Assembly (NCBI RefSeq): GCF_023228165.1 | Contig: NZ_JALOBS010000029.1 | Coordinates: 1-64,000 of the forward strand | Length of the DNA: 64,000 bases | Direction of reading: 5' to 3' | From: Methylomonas sp. | GTDB taxonomy: Bacteria; Pseudomonadota; Gammaproteobacteria; Methylococcales; Methylomonadaceae | In this document: piece after piece, positions 51,858 through 60,748 of the stretch | Layout of the letters: each line of letters begins with the position of its first letter | Position numbering within the stretch: position 1 is the stretch's first letter | The notes under the pieces: model-generated | Databases searched by the model: none | Seen by the model: the letters and a program-made list of their open reading frames with translations, nothing else | What the model was told of the DNA's origin: nothing | Translations under genes and position numbers: made by a program

Positions 51858-54257
51858 TTAAAATTCGACTCTAATAGAACCAAGAAAAGTTCGTGGGGTA
51901 CCTACGTCAATACGTCCTCTTCCAAAACCGCCACTACTGGGAAAATATTCTTTATCCAATAGGTTATCGACATTTAATTGGGCACTAACTTTCGAGTGAC
52001 CTACCTTGAATTCATAACCAGCCATCAGGTTGACCAACACGTAACCGGGCATTTGAACGTCATTTTCATTATTGACTTCACGCTGACCTCTAGCAACCAC
52101 GCCACCGCCTATTTTTAAGCCTCTTATTACGTCGTTTTGAAAAGCGTAGGTTGTCCAAAAACTGCCACCATGCTGCGGTATATTTGGGAATCTATTGCCT
52201 TGGGTGTCGTCGTTGTTTTGAGTTATTTCCGAGTCTATAAAAGTATAGTTGCTGATGAGATTCCAGCCGGGCAGTATCTCTCCGCTGATATCCAGTTCTA
52301 TCCCTTGGTTAACCACTTCTCCGGTTTGTACCGCAAAACCCAGGGCAGCCAAGGCCGGATCGGGGTTCCCGGTGGCGATATTCTGTTTGGTCAATTGAAA
52401 CCAAGAAACGGTCGCACTAAACCGTTCGTCGAAAAACTCCGTTTTGACGCCGGCTTCCCATTGCTGGGCCGTTTCAGCTTTTAGTGGTTGGCCGCCGTTT
52501 CCTAAGCCGAAATTAGGTAGTCCGAAATTCTCTACATAGTTACCGTATATTGACAGATCCTTGATTGGTTGCCATAGCAAGCCTACCCGTGGTGAAATTT
52601 TTTCTTGTTGGGCTTTTAGGGATGAAGATACAAAGTCAATCGTTGCGTTATCGTAGCGAAAACCTGCCAACAAATGAACATCGTATGGCAGCTTCATTTG
52701 ATCTTGAAAATAAAGGCCATACCATTCTTCATCGGTGTGGAATTTATCTCCATTGGCAGGGTTAAGTGTTAGTGTTCCAGAATGTATCGGATTAAAAATG
52801 TCGATCGAAGGGAAGGTGGGATCGGCCATGAATAATCCGGTGTTTTTAAAATTATACAAGTCGCCACCCAATAACACGGTATGGTTTACACCGAATGTAT
52901 CAATATGCCCAGTCAAGTCCAGGCTACTGGTATAGGTGTCGATCTTATTATCATCAAATCCGACCAATACACGGTTAAGCGTGCGATTGTCCGCCCGTAA
53001 TCCTCTGGGGGCTATCGACCGTCCGTCTTGCTCGGTAAATTGAGTATTGAAGCGATGCTGTATTTTCCAGTTGTCGTTAAACTCGTGCGACCAATTAAAA
53101 CCGGCCTGAATTTCATCATATTTAGCGAAGCCAAATTGCTCGCCAAAATAACGTTCAACTGGTAAATTGGCTGGGCGATTACCAAGGGCAGGAAAACCAA
53201 AATCTTGCATCGTGTTACCTGTTTTGTATTCCATGTCGAAGGTGATTTGCGTTCGGTCGCTAATTTTCCATTGGATAACCGGGGCTAAAAAAACGTTGTC
53301 ACTGTTAACAAATTCACGAAAAGACCTTTTGTCCTCGTAGGCAAAATTGAATCGATACAACAATGAGTCGTCCTGATTCAATCCACCCGTCGCATCTAAT
53401 GTGGTCCGGTAAAAATCAAATGAACCAAATTGCTGTTGTAAAGAATAATAGGGTTGCGCCCTAGGTTTTTTGGAGACCAGATTGATCATGCCACCCGGCT
53501 CGATTCTGCCGTAGAGGATGGAAGCCGGCCCCTTCAAAACCTCGATTCTTTCCAGATTAGCTGTTTCTCTTGGGCCGGTTTGAGTCAGTGCCGATTGAAA
53601 CCGAGTCCCGTCACGGTAATAATCAAAGGTTCCGAAACCTCTGATGTTAAACGACTCGACCAGACCAAAACCTTGTTGTCGATAAACGCCGCTGACGTTT
53701 TCTAAAGCCCGATCCAGACGTATTGATTGTTGATCTTGCATCACTTGCTTAGATATCACCTTAACTGAAAAAGGGGTTTCCATAACCGGCGTGTCGGTCT
53801 TGGTTGCAGTGGTGGCATTGGGGCGATTGTAATTCGGGTTATAGGGATCATCCGCGTCGTAAACGGTTTTGCCGGTCACCGTAATCGCGGGCATGATGCC
53901 GGGCTCCAGTTTGTTCTGCAATTCGGGCGCGTTACGCTGCAGGCTGATGACGCCTTCGCCGTTGCTAATGGCTCGTAGCGGTGTGCCGCTGAGTAGAATA
54001 TTCAGGGCTTCCGTAGCCGTGTAATCGCCCTGCAACGCATGGCTATGCAAGTTGTCGGCGATCTCGGTGCCGTACATGATTTGCAGGCCGCTTTGCCGTC
54101 CGAAGATCAGCAAGGCCTGATTCAACGGCTGGGCCGGGATATTGAAATATTGTTTCAAAGCAACGGTTTCGCCGTGAGCAGCCTGGGCAATTGCCAGGGC
54201 CAATACGGCGACGGTCGGTTGAGCGAATAGCGGACGGCAATACTTTGCGCGGGACAT
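51858..54257 (-). CDS. TonB-dependent siderophore/metal-chelate receptor with STN signalling domain (copy 1)
   Basis: An outer-membrane receptor for a chelated metal, with transport powered by TonB. The start at MSRAKYCRPL is chosen because AAGGAG is 7 bases upstream; it gives 799 residues. After the signal peptide (to about 29) comes the STN/secretin-like domain (about 36-100), which signals to FecR, then a TonB-box-like MPAITVTGK, the plug (TDTPVMETPFSVKVISKQVM) and a barrel ending in aromatic RVEF. It lies downstream of fecI-fecR-like genes on the same strand, the FecA-type arrangement, so ligand binding should induce its own expression. The ligand is unknown. Confidence 0.93.
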   Translation of the reverse strand: MSRAKYCRPLFAQPTVAVLALAIAQAAHGETVALKQYFNIPAQPLNQALLIFGRQSGLQIMYGTEIADNLHSHALQGDYTATEALNILLSGTPLRAISNGEGVISLQRNAPELQNKLEPGIMPAITVTGKTVYDADDPYNPNYNRPNATTATKTDTPVMETPFSVKVISKQVMQDQQSIRLDRALENVSGVYRQQGFGLVESFNIRGFGTFDYYRDGTRFQSALTQTGPRETANLERIEVLKGPASILYGRIEPGGMINLVSKKPRAQPYYSLQQQFGSFDFYRTTLDATGGLNQDDSLLYRFNFAYEDKRSFREFVNSDNVFLAPVIQWKISDRTQITFDMEYKTGNTMQDFGFPALGNRPANLPVERYFGEQFGFAKYDEIQAGFNWSHEFNDNWKIQHRFNTQFTEQDGRSIAPRGLRADNRTLNRVLVGFDDNKIDTYTSSLDLTGHIDTFGVNHTVLLGGDLYNFKNTGLFMADPTFPSIDIFNPIHSGTLTLNPANGDKFHTDEEWYGLYFQDQMKLPYDVHLLAGFRYDNATIDFVSSSLKAQQEKISPRVGLLWQPIKDLSIYGNYVENFGLPNFGLGNGGQPLKAETAQQWEAGVKTEFFDERFSATVSWFQLTKQNIATGNPDPALAALGFAVQTGEVVNQGIELDISGEILPGWNLISNYTFIDSEITQNNDDTQGNRFPNIPQHGGSFWTTYAFQNDVIRGLKIGGGVVARGQREVNNENDVQMPGYVLVNLMAGYEFKVGHSKVSAQLNVDNLLDKEYFPSSGGFGRGRIDVGTPRTFLGSIRVEF

Positions 54258-54435
54258 GGATGCTCCTTGGGTTCGGTCTGGGTTACAGTGCAGCGCTTGG
54301 GCTGATAACTGTAAAGACGGAATCCTTGCCAAAATCCACGTCGAGAACCTAAAGATAATTTCCAGCCCGGGTTGCTATAGCCAAAAGCCCCTGTGGGCGT
54401 GGCCGTAATCCGACGCTTTAGCTGACTTGGCGCGG

Positions 54436-55419
54436 TTACCGCAATACCAGCAGATACGGCGTGATATGCACGATTTGCAATTGCGGCACGGCGGTTTGCA
54501 GGCTGGCAACGGCTTGATCCAGCGCATCGAGCCGGAACAGGCCGCTGATGCGGGTTTCCGCCAAGGCCTGATTTAACAATATCACCTTGCCCGGTCGGTA
54601 ACGGTTGATCTGTTCCACCGCAGCGCCGAGCGGTAGGCCGTCGAATTGCAGCAAACCGTCGCGCCACAACGCCATGTTTTCGGCATGGCGAGGCGGCTGA
54701 ATAGCGATGCCGCCGGCGTCGATGGTTGCCGTTTGACCGGCTTGCAGGCGCAGGCGATGTTTATGTGCTGCATCTTGCAGTTCCACAATGCCTTCCACCA
54801 ATTCGACAGCGGTGCGTCCGGCCAGGCGGTGAACATCGAAAGCCGTCCCCACTGCGCGTATTTCGCGGCCGTCCGTGCTGACGATGAAGGGATGGTCGGC
54901 ATCCTTGGCCACTTGGAAAAACGCTTCGCCCTGCAACAATTCGATGCGGCGCACGGTGCCGTCGAAATGCAGTTCCACCGCGCTGCCGCTGTTCAAGGTT
55001 AGCCGCGAACCGTCGGCCAAGCTGATCCGGCGCTGCTCGCCTTTTTCAGTCAGGTAATCGGCTTGCCAAAGCCGCGGCGGATAATAGGCCGCCAGGCTCA
55101 CGGCCAGGGCCGCGCAACAGGCCGCCGCTAGATATGCGCGGCGTTTAAAATCGTGCCGGCCGCGAGCGGCGGGTTTTCGGTTGCGTTCGGTTAGCAGCGG
55201 CTCCGCGCCGGGGATACGGCGGCCGCGCAGTTGTTCCATGCCTTGCCACAAGGCCAGGGCTTTTTGCCAGGCTTGCTCATGGCTGGCATCGGTAGCGCGC
55301 CAAGCGGCCAGTTGTTGTTGAGCGTCCGGGCCAAACTGGCCGGAATGCATTTTGCCGACCCAGCCGCACGCTTCGTCCAGCAGACGCTCGGTGGCGGCAG
55401 TCGTCGGTTGGTTAGTCAT
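54436..55419 (-). CDS. FecR-family anti-sigma regulator (copy 1)
   Basis: An inner-membrane regulator that relays the receptor signal to its ECF sigma factor. Of 327 residues, the N-terminal cytoplasmic part carries the DUF4880 pattern (DEACGWVGKMHSGQF, WRATDASHEQAW), a membrane helix is near 93-112 (RRAYLAAACCAALAVSLAAYY), and the periplasmic FecR domain follows (YLTEKGEQRRISLADGSRLTLN). The C-terminus resembles the STN fold, which pairs with the receptor. It sits between the sigma gene, 69 bp upstream, and the receptor. Confidence 0.92.
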   Translation of the reverse strand: MTNQPTTAATERLLDEACGWVGKMHSGQFGPDAQQQLAAWRATDASHEQAWQKALALWQGMEQLRGRRIPGAEPLLTERNRKPAARGRHDFKRRAYLAAACCAALAVSLAAYYPPRLWQADYLTEKGEQRRISLADGSRLTLNSGSAVELHFDGTVRRIELLQGEAFFQVAKDADHPFIVSTDGREIRAVGTAFDVHRLAGRTAVELVEGIVELQDAAHKHRLRLQAGQTATIDAGGIAIQPPRHAENMALWRDGLLQFDGLPLGAAVEQINRYRPGKVILLNQALAETRISGLFRLDALDQAVASLQTAVPQLQIVHITPYLLVLR

Positions 55420-55488
55420 GGCTGTAACCAGGTAAGAAAATGAAGCGATACATCATAGACGAGGCGGGGGCGTTAAACCACAGCGAAA

Positions 55489-56001
55489 CTAGTTTTGAGC
55501 CAGCGTGTTGGCGCAATGCACCAAGGCCCGCTTGATATTGTCTTCCACGGTGCGAATGGAAATATTCAAGGCTTCGGCGATTTCCCGTTGTTTCAAGCCT
55601 TCGAAACGGTTCAGGTAAAAGATCCGCTGGCATAACGGCGACAACGTCTCCAGGGCCGCGACCAGTCGGTCCAGCTCCTGTTCGCCCAGAGCCACGGTTT
55701 CGGCGCAACGCAGGTCTTCCGCATCCGGCGGGCTATCGTCGTGCCAGTGTACGGTGGAGGTTTCGCGTACCGCCTGACTGCGATAGTGGTCGAACATCAG
55801 ATTCATCGCGGTGCGAAACAGATAGGCTTTCAGATTGCCGACCCCGCTCAAGTCCTCGGCGCGGCACAGCCGCACGAACGCTTCCTGACAAATGTCGGCG
55901 GCGGTTTCCCGGCAACGCAGCCGGGAAAACAACACCGCTTCCAATTCGCCATGGCAATTGAGATATAGCTCCTGGATCGCTTGATTGGGTAGGGCAGACA
56001 T
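55489..56001 (-). CDS. FecI-type ECF sigma factor
   Basis: An extracytoplasmic-function sigma factor of 170 residues. Region 2 (about 10-80) includes ADICQEAFVRL and LKAYLFRTAMNLMFDHYR; region 4 (about 110-165) has the helix-turn-helix KQREIAEALNISIRTVEDNI. It directs RNA polymerase to the receptor promoter under FecR control. It is the first gene of the minus-strand unit fecI-fecR-receptor. No strong ribosome-binding site is visible. Confidence 0.93.
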   Translation of the reverse strand: MSALPNQAIQELYLNCHGELEAVLFSRLRCRETAADICQEAFVRLCRAEDLSGVGNLKAYLFRTAMNLMFDHYRSQAVRETSTVHWHDDSPPDAEDLRCAETVALGEQELDRLVAALETLSPLCQRIFYLNRFEGLKQREIAEALNISIRTVEDNIKRALVHCANTLAQN

Positions 56002-56603
56002 AGCAGGCCGGTTGCGGTGGTTACCGTACGCTTAAAATTTTGGCATCAGCAATATTGAAGCCATCATCCAAAAAAGCCGGTGGATTGCGAGGTAACGCTA
56101 TGAATATTGGGAAATTGAGCGAAGCTCCAATGCAAAAAATAGGTGAAATAACCTAGCAACTAGGTGATATGCCGCAATTTTGGTAAATCATGCCAGTTGC
56201 GATAATCGGAGGATTGAACTGGTCGAATCCCGGATTTCGGCGCGCTATATCGGCGTAATGTCGCTTCGGGTGATAGGCGCACCGGTACATTCACCGGGGT
56301 ATTTGCACCGCGCGGTTGCGGTCGGCAGGCTGGGATCGTCCGGCGCGTAGGTCGGGATGAGGCACGCTCCCCCAACGCGACAACTGTTCAGTTGCCGGCC
56401 AACCACGAAAGTGAGGCAATTAGCCAACAAAATGCAAAACCGCCAATGATAGGCAAAGGCCAAACCGCTCAAACATGTTGGGGCTCATGCCTCACCGCCA
56501 ACCTACAATCTTAACGTACGGGGTAATCCGATTTGTAATACTTGTTTTTCGGCCACTGGTCGCTAACAATATGAAAATCGGCAACAGATCATTGGAGCAA
56601 ACG
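56002..56603. other. Intergenic region with repeat fragments
   Basis: About 600 bp between the sigma gene and the Uma2 remnant. It contains TAGGTCGGGATGAGG and GTTGGGGCTCATGCCTCACCGCCAACCTAC (about 56479-56508), words typical of dispersed palindromic repeats in related genomes. The minus-strand promoter for the sigma gene is expected near 56010-56100. No gene was recognised. Confidence 0.45.
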
Positions 56604-56955
56604 ATGGCATTGGATAATCTGCATGACAACATTTATCTAAGCGAAGCGGAGTATCTGGCGACGAAGCCGGTTTCCAAGCTAAAGCGCGAAAATATCGACG
56701 GCCGGGTCTATGCGATGGCCGGCGCGGGCTATAACCATAATTGCATCTCGGCCAATATGCCGGGTGAATTCAGAAACCATTTAAAAGGCACGCCATGCAC
56801 CACTTTTATGGCTGATATCAAACTGCGCCTGGGTAAGGATTACGTGTATCCCGATGTGCTGGTGGATTGCAGCAAAATGTCCGGCGACGATTATTTTTCG
56901 ACGTCGCCGGTGATTATCGTCGAAGTACTGTCCCGCTCCACCCGCAAACGGATAC
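56604..56955 (+). pseudogene. Uma2-family (DUF820) nuclease-fold gene, 3' truncated by a REP-like element
   Basis: With GGAG 7 bases upstream, ATG 56604 starts MALDNLHDNIYLSEAEYL and leads to YVYPDVLVD and VIIVEVLSRSTR, the PD...E core of Uma2/DUF820 restriction-like proteins. After STRKR the expected D...K...Y and the final strands are absent; the reading frame instead runs through a REP-like palindrome and unrelated sequence to a stop at 57084-57086. The gene is therefore broken at about 56955. The frame is open further upstream, but that DNA is repeat-derived. Confidence 0.8.
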
Positions 56956-56973
56956 GACTCCAGCATGCCTGGG

Positions 56974-56994
56974 TTCCGGCAATCCCTGCCGGAA
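56974..56994. repeat. REP-like palindrome (TTCCGGCA-ATCCC-TGCCGGAA)
   Basis: A perfect 8-bp stem with a five-base loop, in the context GCCTGGGTTCCGGCAATCCC, typical of bacterial REP palindromes. It marks the point where the Uma2 gene lost its 3' part. Confidence 0.75.
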
Positions 56995-57147
56995 CGGCGA
57001 ATTTCGGGTTAGCTGAAACCGCTCTAATCAGGATTTTTTTTTCTTACGGTGGGGGGTGGTGTCTTCTGAAACGTCTTACTGAATAAGTAGATCATTCAAT
57101 ATTCGCGCACCTCTATTCCCTCAATCACTCAAATTAGCGAGCCTGAT

Positions 57148-58398
57148 ATGAAACAAATGATTATTTGCGTTTCACGCGGCGCACGGCAAACCCATGCCGC
57201 CGCAACACTGGCCCTGATCGCTTTGCTTGCCTTAAGTCATGCCCAGGCCGTTGCGGCGGTTTCCGATCCCGCATTGACCATTCAATCGATCACTCCTCCC
57301 AGTCCTGCAAAGAGTAAGCAGGCGCACCTCTCTGCCGGCGGCAACGGCAAGCTGATCCTGAGTTGGGTGGAGCCCGGAACAAAGTCCGGGAAAACCTTGA
57401 AATTTTCGTTTTACGACGGCAACGTCTGGTCCGCGCCTGGCGAAGTAGTCGGTTTGCCCGACATTTACGACTTGCCGAAAGTCGTCGATCTCGGCAATGG
57501 CTCGTTGGGAGCGGTCTGGGGCACGATGACGAAACATAAAAAACAGGCGAGCAGCGAAGTTTACGTGTCGCACTCGGCGGACGGCGGCCTGACCTGGAGC
57601 CCAGCGGTCAAGGCCAACAGCGACATAAAGATCAAAACCTCGCGCTACAACGCCTATATGGCCCCCTTGTCCGACGGCCAGGCGGCGGTATTTTGGTCAG
57701 ACGCGCGGCATCGAAAAAAAGGCCGGGGCAGCCAATATCTGATGGGCGCGGTAATGGCACCGTCCGGCAAGGTCGAGCATGATTTCGCCGTCGACGACGA
57801 CATTTGCTCGTGTTGCCAATTACTGCCCACACGCTACAAAGACCAACTCTACCTGACCTACCGCGACCACTTGCCCGGCGAGGTTCGCGATATTGCCGTA
57901 TTACCTTGGCCCGGTATTCAAGCCGCCAAACCGGTGCGCGTTCACGAAGACAACTGGGTGCTGGAAGGCTGTCCCGGTCAAAACGTCGGTACGGCGGTTT
58001 CATCGAAGCGCTTCGGCGTGGCGTGGTTTACCGCCGCCGACGGCAAAGGCAAGGTGCAGGTCGCTTTTAGCGACGATCCGGCTAAAGGATTCGGTGCGCC
58101 GATCGAAATCAACACGCCGCATCAGCCTCGGGGCGAAGTGAAAATGGCGATGTTGGACGACGATCATGCATTAGTCCAATGGATTCAAACGTCGCCCCAA
58201 GGCGCTTCCTTGCAACTTGCGCTGGTATCGGCCGCCAGCCGGCAAGTTTTGACGGAGAGCGAACTCAGCAAACCGAGTTGGGAAACCACTTTCAAATGGC
58301 CGGACATGCCGACCGTGGCGCAAGTCGGCCGAAACGCTTATTTTTCTTGGTTGGATACGGCGGCCGAACAGATTCGACTAGTTAAAATCGGGCTTTAA
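57148..58398 (+). CDS. Periplasmic sialidase-like beta-propeller with CSCC motif (copy 1)
   Basis: A 416-residue exported protein: signal peptide to about 37 (LALSHAQAVAA), then a BNR/sialidase-like propeller with Asp-box-like repeats (SHSADGGLTWSP near 145-156). The feature of note is the cluster C220-S-C222-C223, followed by YRDHLPGEVRDI and then EGC275PGQNVG. The catalytic residues of true sialidases were not recognised, so a hydrolase role is doubtful; the cysteines suggest metal or redox chemistry. It is followed after 2 bp by a TlpA-like thioredoxin gene and has a paralogue at 59498-60724. The name sialidase should be read as a fold assignment only. Confidence 0.8.
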   Translation: MKQMIICVSRGARQTHAAATLALIALLALSHAQAVAAVSDPALTIQSITPPSPAKSKQAHLSAGGNGKLILSWVEPGTKSGKTLKFSFYDGNVWSAPGEVVGLPDIYDLPKVVDLGNGSLGAVWGTMTKHKKQASSEVYVSHSADGGLTWSPAVKANSDIKIKTSRYNAYMAPLSDGQAAVFWSDARHRKKGRGSQYLMGAVMAPSGKVEHDFAVDDDICSCCQLLPTRYKDQLYLTYRDHLPGEVRDIAVLPWPGIQAAKPVRVHEDNWVLEGCPGQNVGTAVSSKRFGVAWFTAADGKGKVQVAFSDDPAKGFGAPIEINTPHQPRGEVKMAMLDDDHALVQWIQTSPQGASLQLALVSAASRQVLTESELSKPSWETTFKWPDMPTVAQVGRNAYFSWLDTAAEQIRLVKIGL

Positions 58399-58400
58399 GC

Positions 58401-58934
58401 ATGACTTTGTATATTCGATCACAGGCTGGTGGGTTGTTGTTTTTGCTCAGTGTTATCTTTATTTGCGCCACGGCCAAGCCAGCCAAAGCAGAGGACTTTC
58501 TACATCCCTTCGAAATAGGCAGCCTGGAAAAAATCCAAAGCGCCTATGCCGGCCGGCCGTTTCTGCTGATTTTATGGTCGATCGATTGCCCGCCCTGTCA
58601 CAAAGAGCTCGAATTGGTCGGCGCCGTCAAAAAGCGCCATCCCGATCTTCAATTGGTGCTGATTTCCACCGACTCGGCGGAAGTATCCGAACAAGTCGAA
58701 TCGGTATTGGCGTCGCACCGGCTGGCCAACGCCGACGCCTGGATATTCTCGGGGGGCAACGACGAACACTTGCGCTATGTAATCGATCCGTCGTGGTTCG
58801 GCGAAATGCCGCGCAGTTATTTCTACGATTCGAAACACAACCGGGTCGGCGTCAGCGGGGCGTTGAAAAAGGAACAAATCGAAACGTGGCTGACGTCGCC
58901 ACGGGTTGCGCCGCCGCGTAAAACCGGGATATAA
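58401..58934 (+). CDS. TlpA-like exported thioredoxin-fold protein
   Basis: A 177-residue thioredoxin-fold protein with an N-terminal signal or anchor (residues 1-30, LLFLLSVIFICATAKPAKA) and the redox motif C63-P-P-C66 in ILWSIDCPPCHKE. TlpA/ResA-type proteins reduce disulfides or help load metal centres in the periplasm. It begins 2 bp after the CSCC propeller gene, so the two are co-translated and the thioredoxin may act on the propeller's cysteines; that partner relation is inferred. Confidence 0.87.
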   Translation: MTLYIRSQAGGLLFLLSVIFICATAKPAKAEDFLHPFEIGSLEKIQSAYAGRPFLLILWSIDCPPCHKELELVGAVKKRHPDLQLVLISTDSAEVSEQVESVLASHRLANADAWIFSGGNDEHLRYVIDPSWFGEMPRSYFYDSKHNRVGVSGALKKEQIETWLTSPRVAPPRKTGI

Positions 58935-58953
58935 ATCAGTAGGCTTTCCACAT

Positions 58954-58985
58954 GACCGGGTTTTGTAAACCCCGGTCGCGAAGGT
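58954..58985. repeat. Small hairpin/repeat after the TlpA-like gene
   Basis: GACCGGG (58954-58960) pairs with CCCGGTC (58971-58977). The segment TTGTAAACCCCGGTCGCGAAGG resembles the one at 51798-51820. It begins 20 bp past the gene's stop and may be a dispersed repeat or a weak terminator without a T-run. Confidence 0.4.
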
Positions 58986-59150
58986 AATCATTTATTCTTT
59001 CTATATCAATGGGATAATAAATAATATTATGCCATTGATGAGGCTCAAATCCTTTCACAGTCTCGTGCCATTTTAAAGCTTTCAGTTGGATTCAGGCCCC
59101 AAAAGGTATGTGGTGCATACCCAACACGGCTTCAAAGCTGTAAGAGGCTA

Positions 59151-59175
59151 CGTTCCCACGCGGGGAGTGGGAACG
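59151..59175. repeat. REP-like palindrome CGTTCCCAC/GTGGGAACG
   Basis: Nine-bp perfect arms at 59151-59159 and 59167-59175 around a seven-base loop. The word GGCTACGTTCCCACGC...GTGGGAACGAG is a familiar dispersed palindrome of proteobacterial genomes. Confidence 0.7.
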
Positions 59176-59192
59176 AGAAAATATCCCAGTAG

Positions 59193-59251
59193 GTCACGTT
59201 GCCTGCCCTCTTGCGCTGTACTTCATGGCGCAATAGGGTGGGCTACGTGAC
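59193..59251. repeat. 59-bp imperfect palindrome
   Basis: The arms GTCACGT..CC..CCCT.TTGCGC and GCGCAA.AGGG..GG..ACGTGAC pair across an eleven-base loop, with symmetric two-base mismatches. The regular interruptions suggest a folded REP-type element or miniature mobile element. Confidence 0.65.
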
Positions 59252-59327
59252 AATCACGACTCCGAAGTGTCAGGGAACGCTATCGCGCATCCTGACCTAC
59301 CCGGCTGGCTTGTCGCAAAAACATGCG

Positions 59328-59379
59328 TCCGATTACGCTGCGCTAATCGGACCTACGCGGGCTAATCGGACCTACGCGG
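59328..59379. repeat. TCCGATTA/TAATCGGA palindrome with 19-bp tandem duplication
   Basis: TCCGATTA (59328-59335) is inverted at 59344-59351. The unit GCTAATCGGACCTACGCGG is then present twice in tandem (59342-59360 and 59361-59379). It is a small dispersed palindrome with a local duplication, in the gap between two convergent units. No gene lies in 58935-59497. Confidence 0.65.
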
Positions 59380-59497
59380 GCTGGTGTTGTCGCCAATCGT
59401 CCGCAACTCGTACGCCCGTTCGTCGTGCCAGCCGCCTAGCCCCAGAATCTGCCGGATCGTCTTGAGTGGGTTGACCAACTCTCGAATTCCTTCCGGA

Positions 59498-60724
59498 TCA
59501 ATCCAACCGCACCAACACCAGCCGCACTCGTTTTTGCTGTGGGTCGGTCCAGGCCATAAACGCTTGTTGTCCAATACGAGTCATAGCCAGATGTTTACTG
59601 GGCCATTTCGGAAAACCGCCTCGATAAACGGTTGTTTGACGGCTCAGCTTACCGCTTTTTGATACTTTACCGATCTTTAGCTCATCTTGTGGACCGGCTC
59701 GGCCGCGCCAGCCGGCCAATGCCGAGCCATCGTCCAATAGTAAGGCATTGGCATAGCCGCTGGCATTGTTGTCGAGCTCGATCGGCGATTCGAAATGCGC
59801 CGCACTGTCTTCCGAGAAGGCTACTTTGACCCGGCCTTTGCCGTCGGCGGCGCTAAACCAGGCGGCGACCGTATGGGTCGGTGACATATCGACGGATGGT
59901 CCGTTACTGGGGCAGCCGTTGATGACCCAGCCGTCGGAATTTACAAGCGTGGATTGGATATTACCGAAAGGCGTCCAGCGCACGGCGCTGATATCGCGGA
60001 TTTCGCCCGGTAGATGATCGCGGTATACGGTTACTAACGTATCTGCCAATGTTGCGGTGTAGCTGCTGCAACAGGAACAGACATCGGCATCCAGCGTAAT
60101 TTCGGGGCTTGGCAGCCAGTCTTTATCGATAACGGTCGCCATTAGCTGATGACGATTGTATTTTTTGTCGGCCGTGGAATCAGGGCTGACGTGACGCATA
60201 TCGGTCCAGACCAGAGCCAATCGCCTATCCGGCAATGCAGTAAGCGACATTTGCGCATCGTAAATATGCGCGGCGTCTCCATAAGGTTTTAAGGGAGGAC
60301 TCCAGCTCAAACCGCCGTCTATCGATCTTGCCAGATAGATGTCGGTCAAGTAACGATTTTCACCTTTCCGCTGAGGATAGGGCATCCACGCTACGACCAG
60401 CGTTCCGTCACTGAGGCTTAATACAACGGGCGCGGCAGCCAGTTTACCCTCGACTTGGATCACTTCATGTACAATGGAAAATTTCTCACCCTCTAACGTC
60501 GCAAATTTAACCGTACTGTTTTGACCGTCCGTTTCCACCCAGCTAACGATCAAGTGCCCGTCCGTGGTTTTAGAGAGATTATGTTGTTGGCTGGTTCCTG
60601 TGGTTGGCAAGTTGAATTCGCGTAGCCGGAATGAGTCGGAAGGCTTGGCTATTGCAATATGGCCGCTTGAACACATTAATAGTAAGCCGACTATAAGCGT
60701 TCTAATGTTGTCGACGGTTTTCAT
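59498..60724 (-). CDS. Periplasmic sialidase-like beta-propeller with CSCC motif (copy 2)
   Basis: A 408-residue paralogue of the protein at 57148-58398, with a signal peptide (to about 26, SSGHIAIA), Asp-box-like SIDGGLSWSP and the cluster C216-S-C218-C219 followed by YRDHLPGEIRDI and NGCPSNGPS. The shared motif order over the whole length shows recent or conserved duplication. It lies 24 bp downstream of the second TonB receptor gene on the same strand, so it is in that receptor's operon. This links the propeller family to metal-chelate uptake or its product's processing. No thioredoxin gene follows this copy. Confidence 0.8.
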   Translation of the reverse strand: MKTVDNIRTLIVGLLLMCSSGHIAIAKPSDSFRLREFNLPTTGTSQQHNLSKTTDGHLIVSWVETDGQNSTVKFATLEGEKFSIVHEVIQVEGKLAAAPVVLSLSDGTLVVAWMPYPQRKGENRYLTDIYLARSIDGGLSWSPPLKPYGDAAHIYDAQMSLTALPDRRLALVWTDMRHVSPDSTADKKYNRHQLMATVIDKDWLPSPEITLDADVCSCCSSYTATLADTLVTVYRDHLPGEIRDISAVRWTPFGNIQSTLVNSDGWVINGCPSNGPSVDMSPTHTVAAWFSAADGKGRVKVAFSEDSAAHFESPIELDNNASGYANALLLDDGSALAGWRGRAGPQDELKIGKVSKSGKLSRQTTVYRGGFPKWPSKHLAMTRIGQQAFMAWTDPQQKRVRLVLVRLD

Positions 60725-60748
60725 TGGTTACTCCATTGAGTGTACGGA

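Noticed and set aside
56475..56603. Extended N-terminus for the Uma2 protein
   Set aside because: This DNA derives from a dispersed palindrome and the internal ATG at 56604 has a good ribosome site.
57148..58398. True sialidase
   Set aside because: Asp-box-like repeats are present, but the catalytic Arg triad and nucleophile Tyr context were not recognised, and the CSCC cluster points elsewhere.
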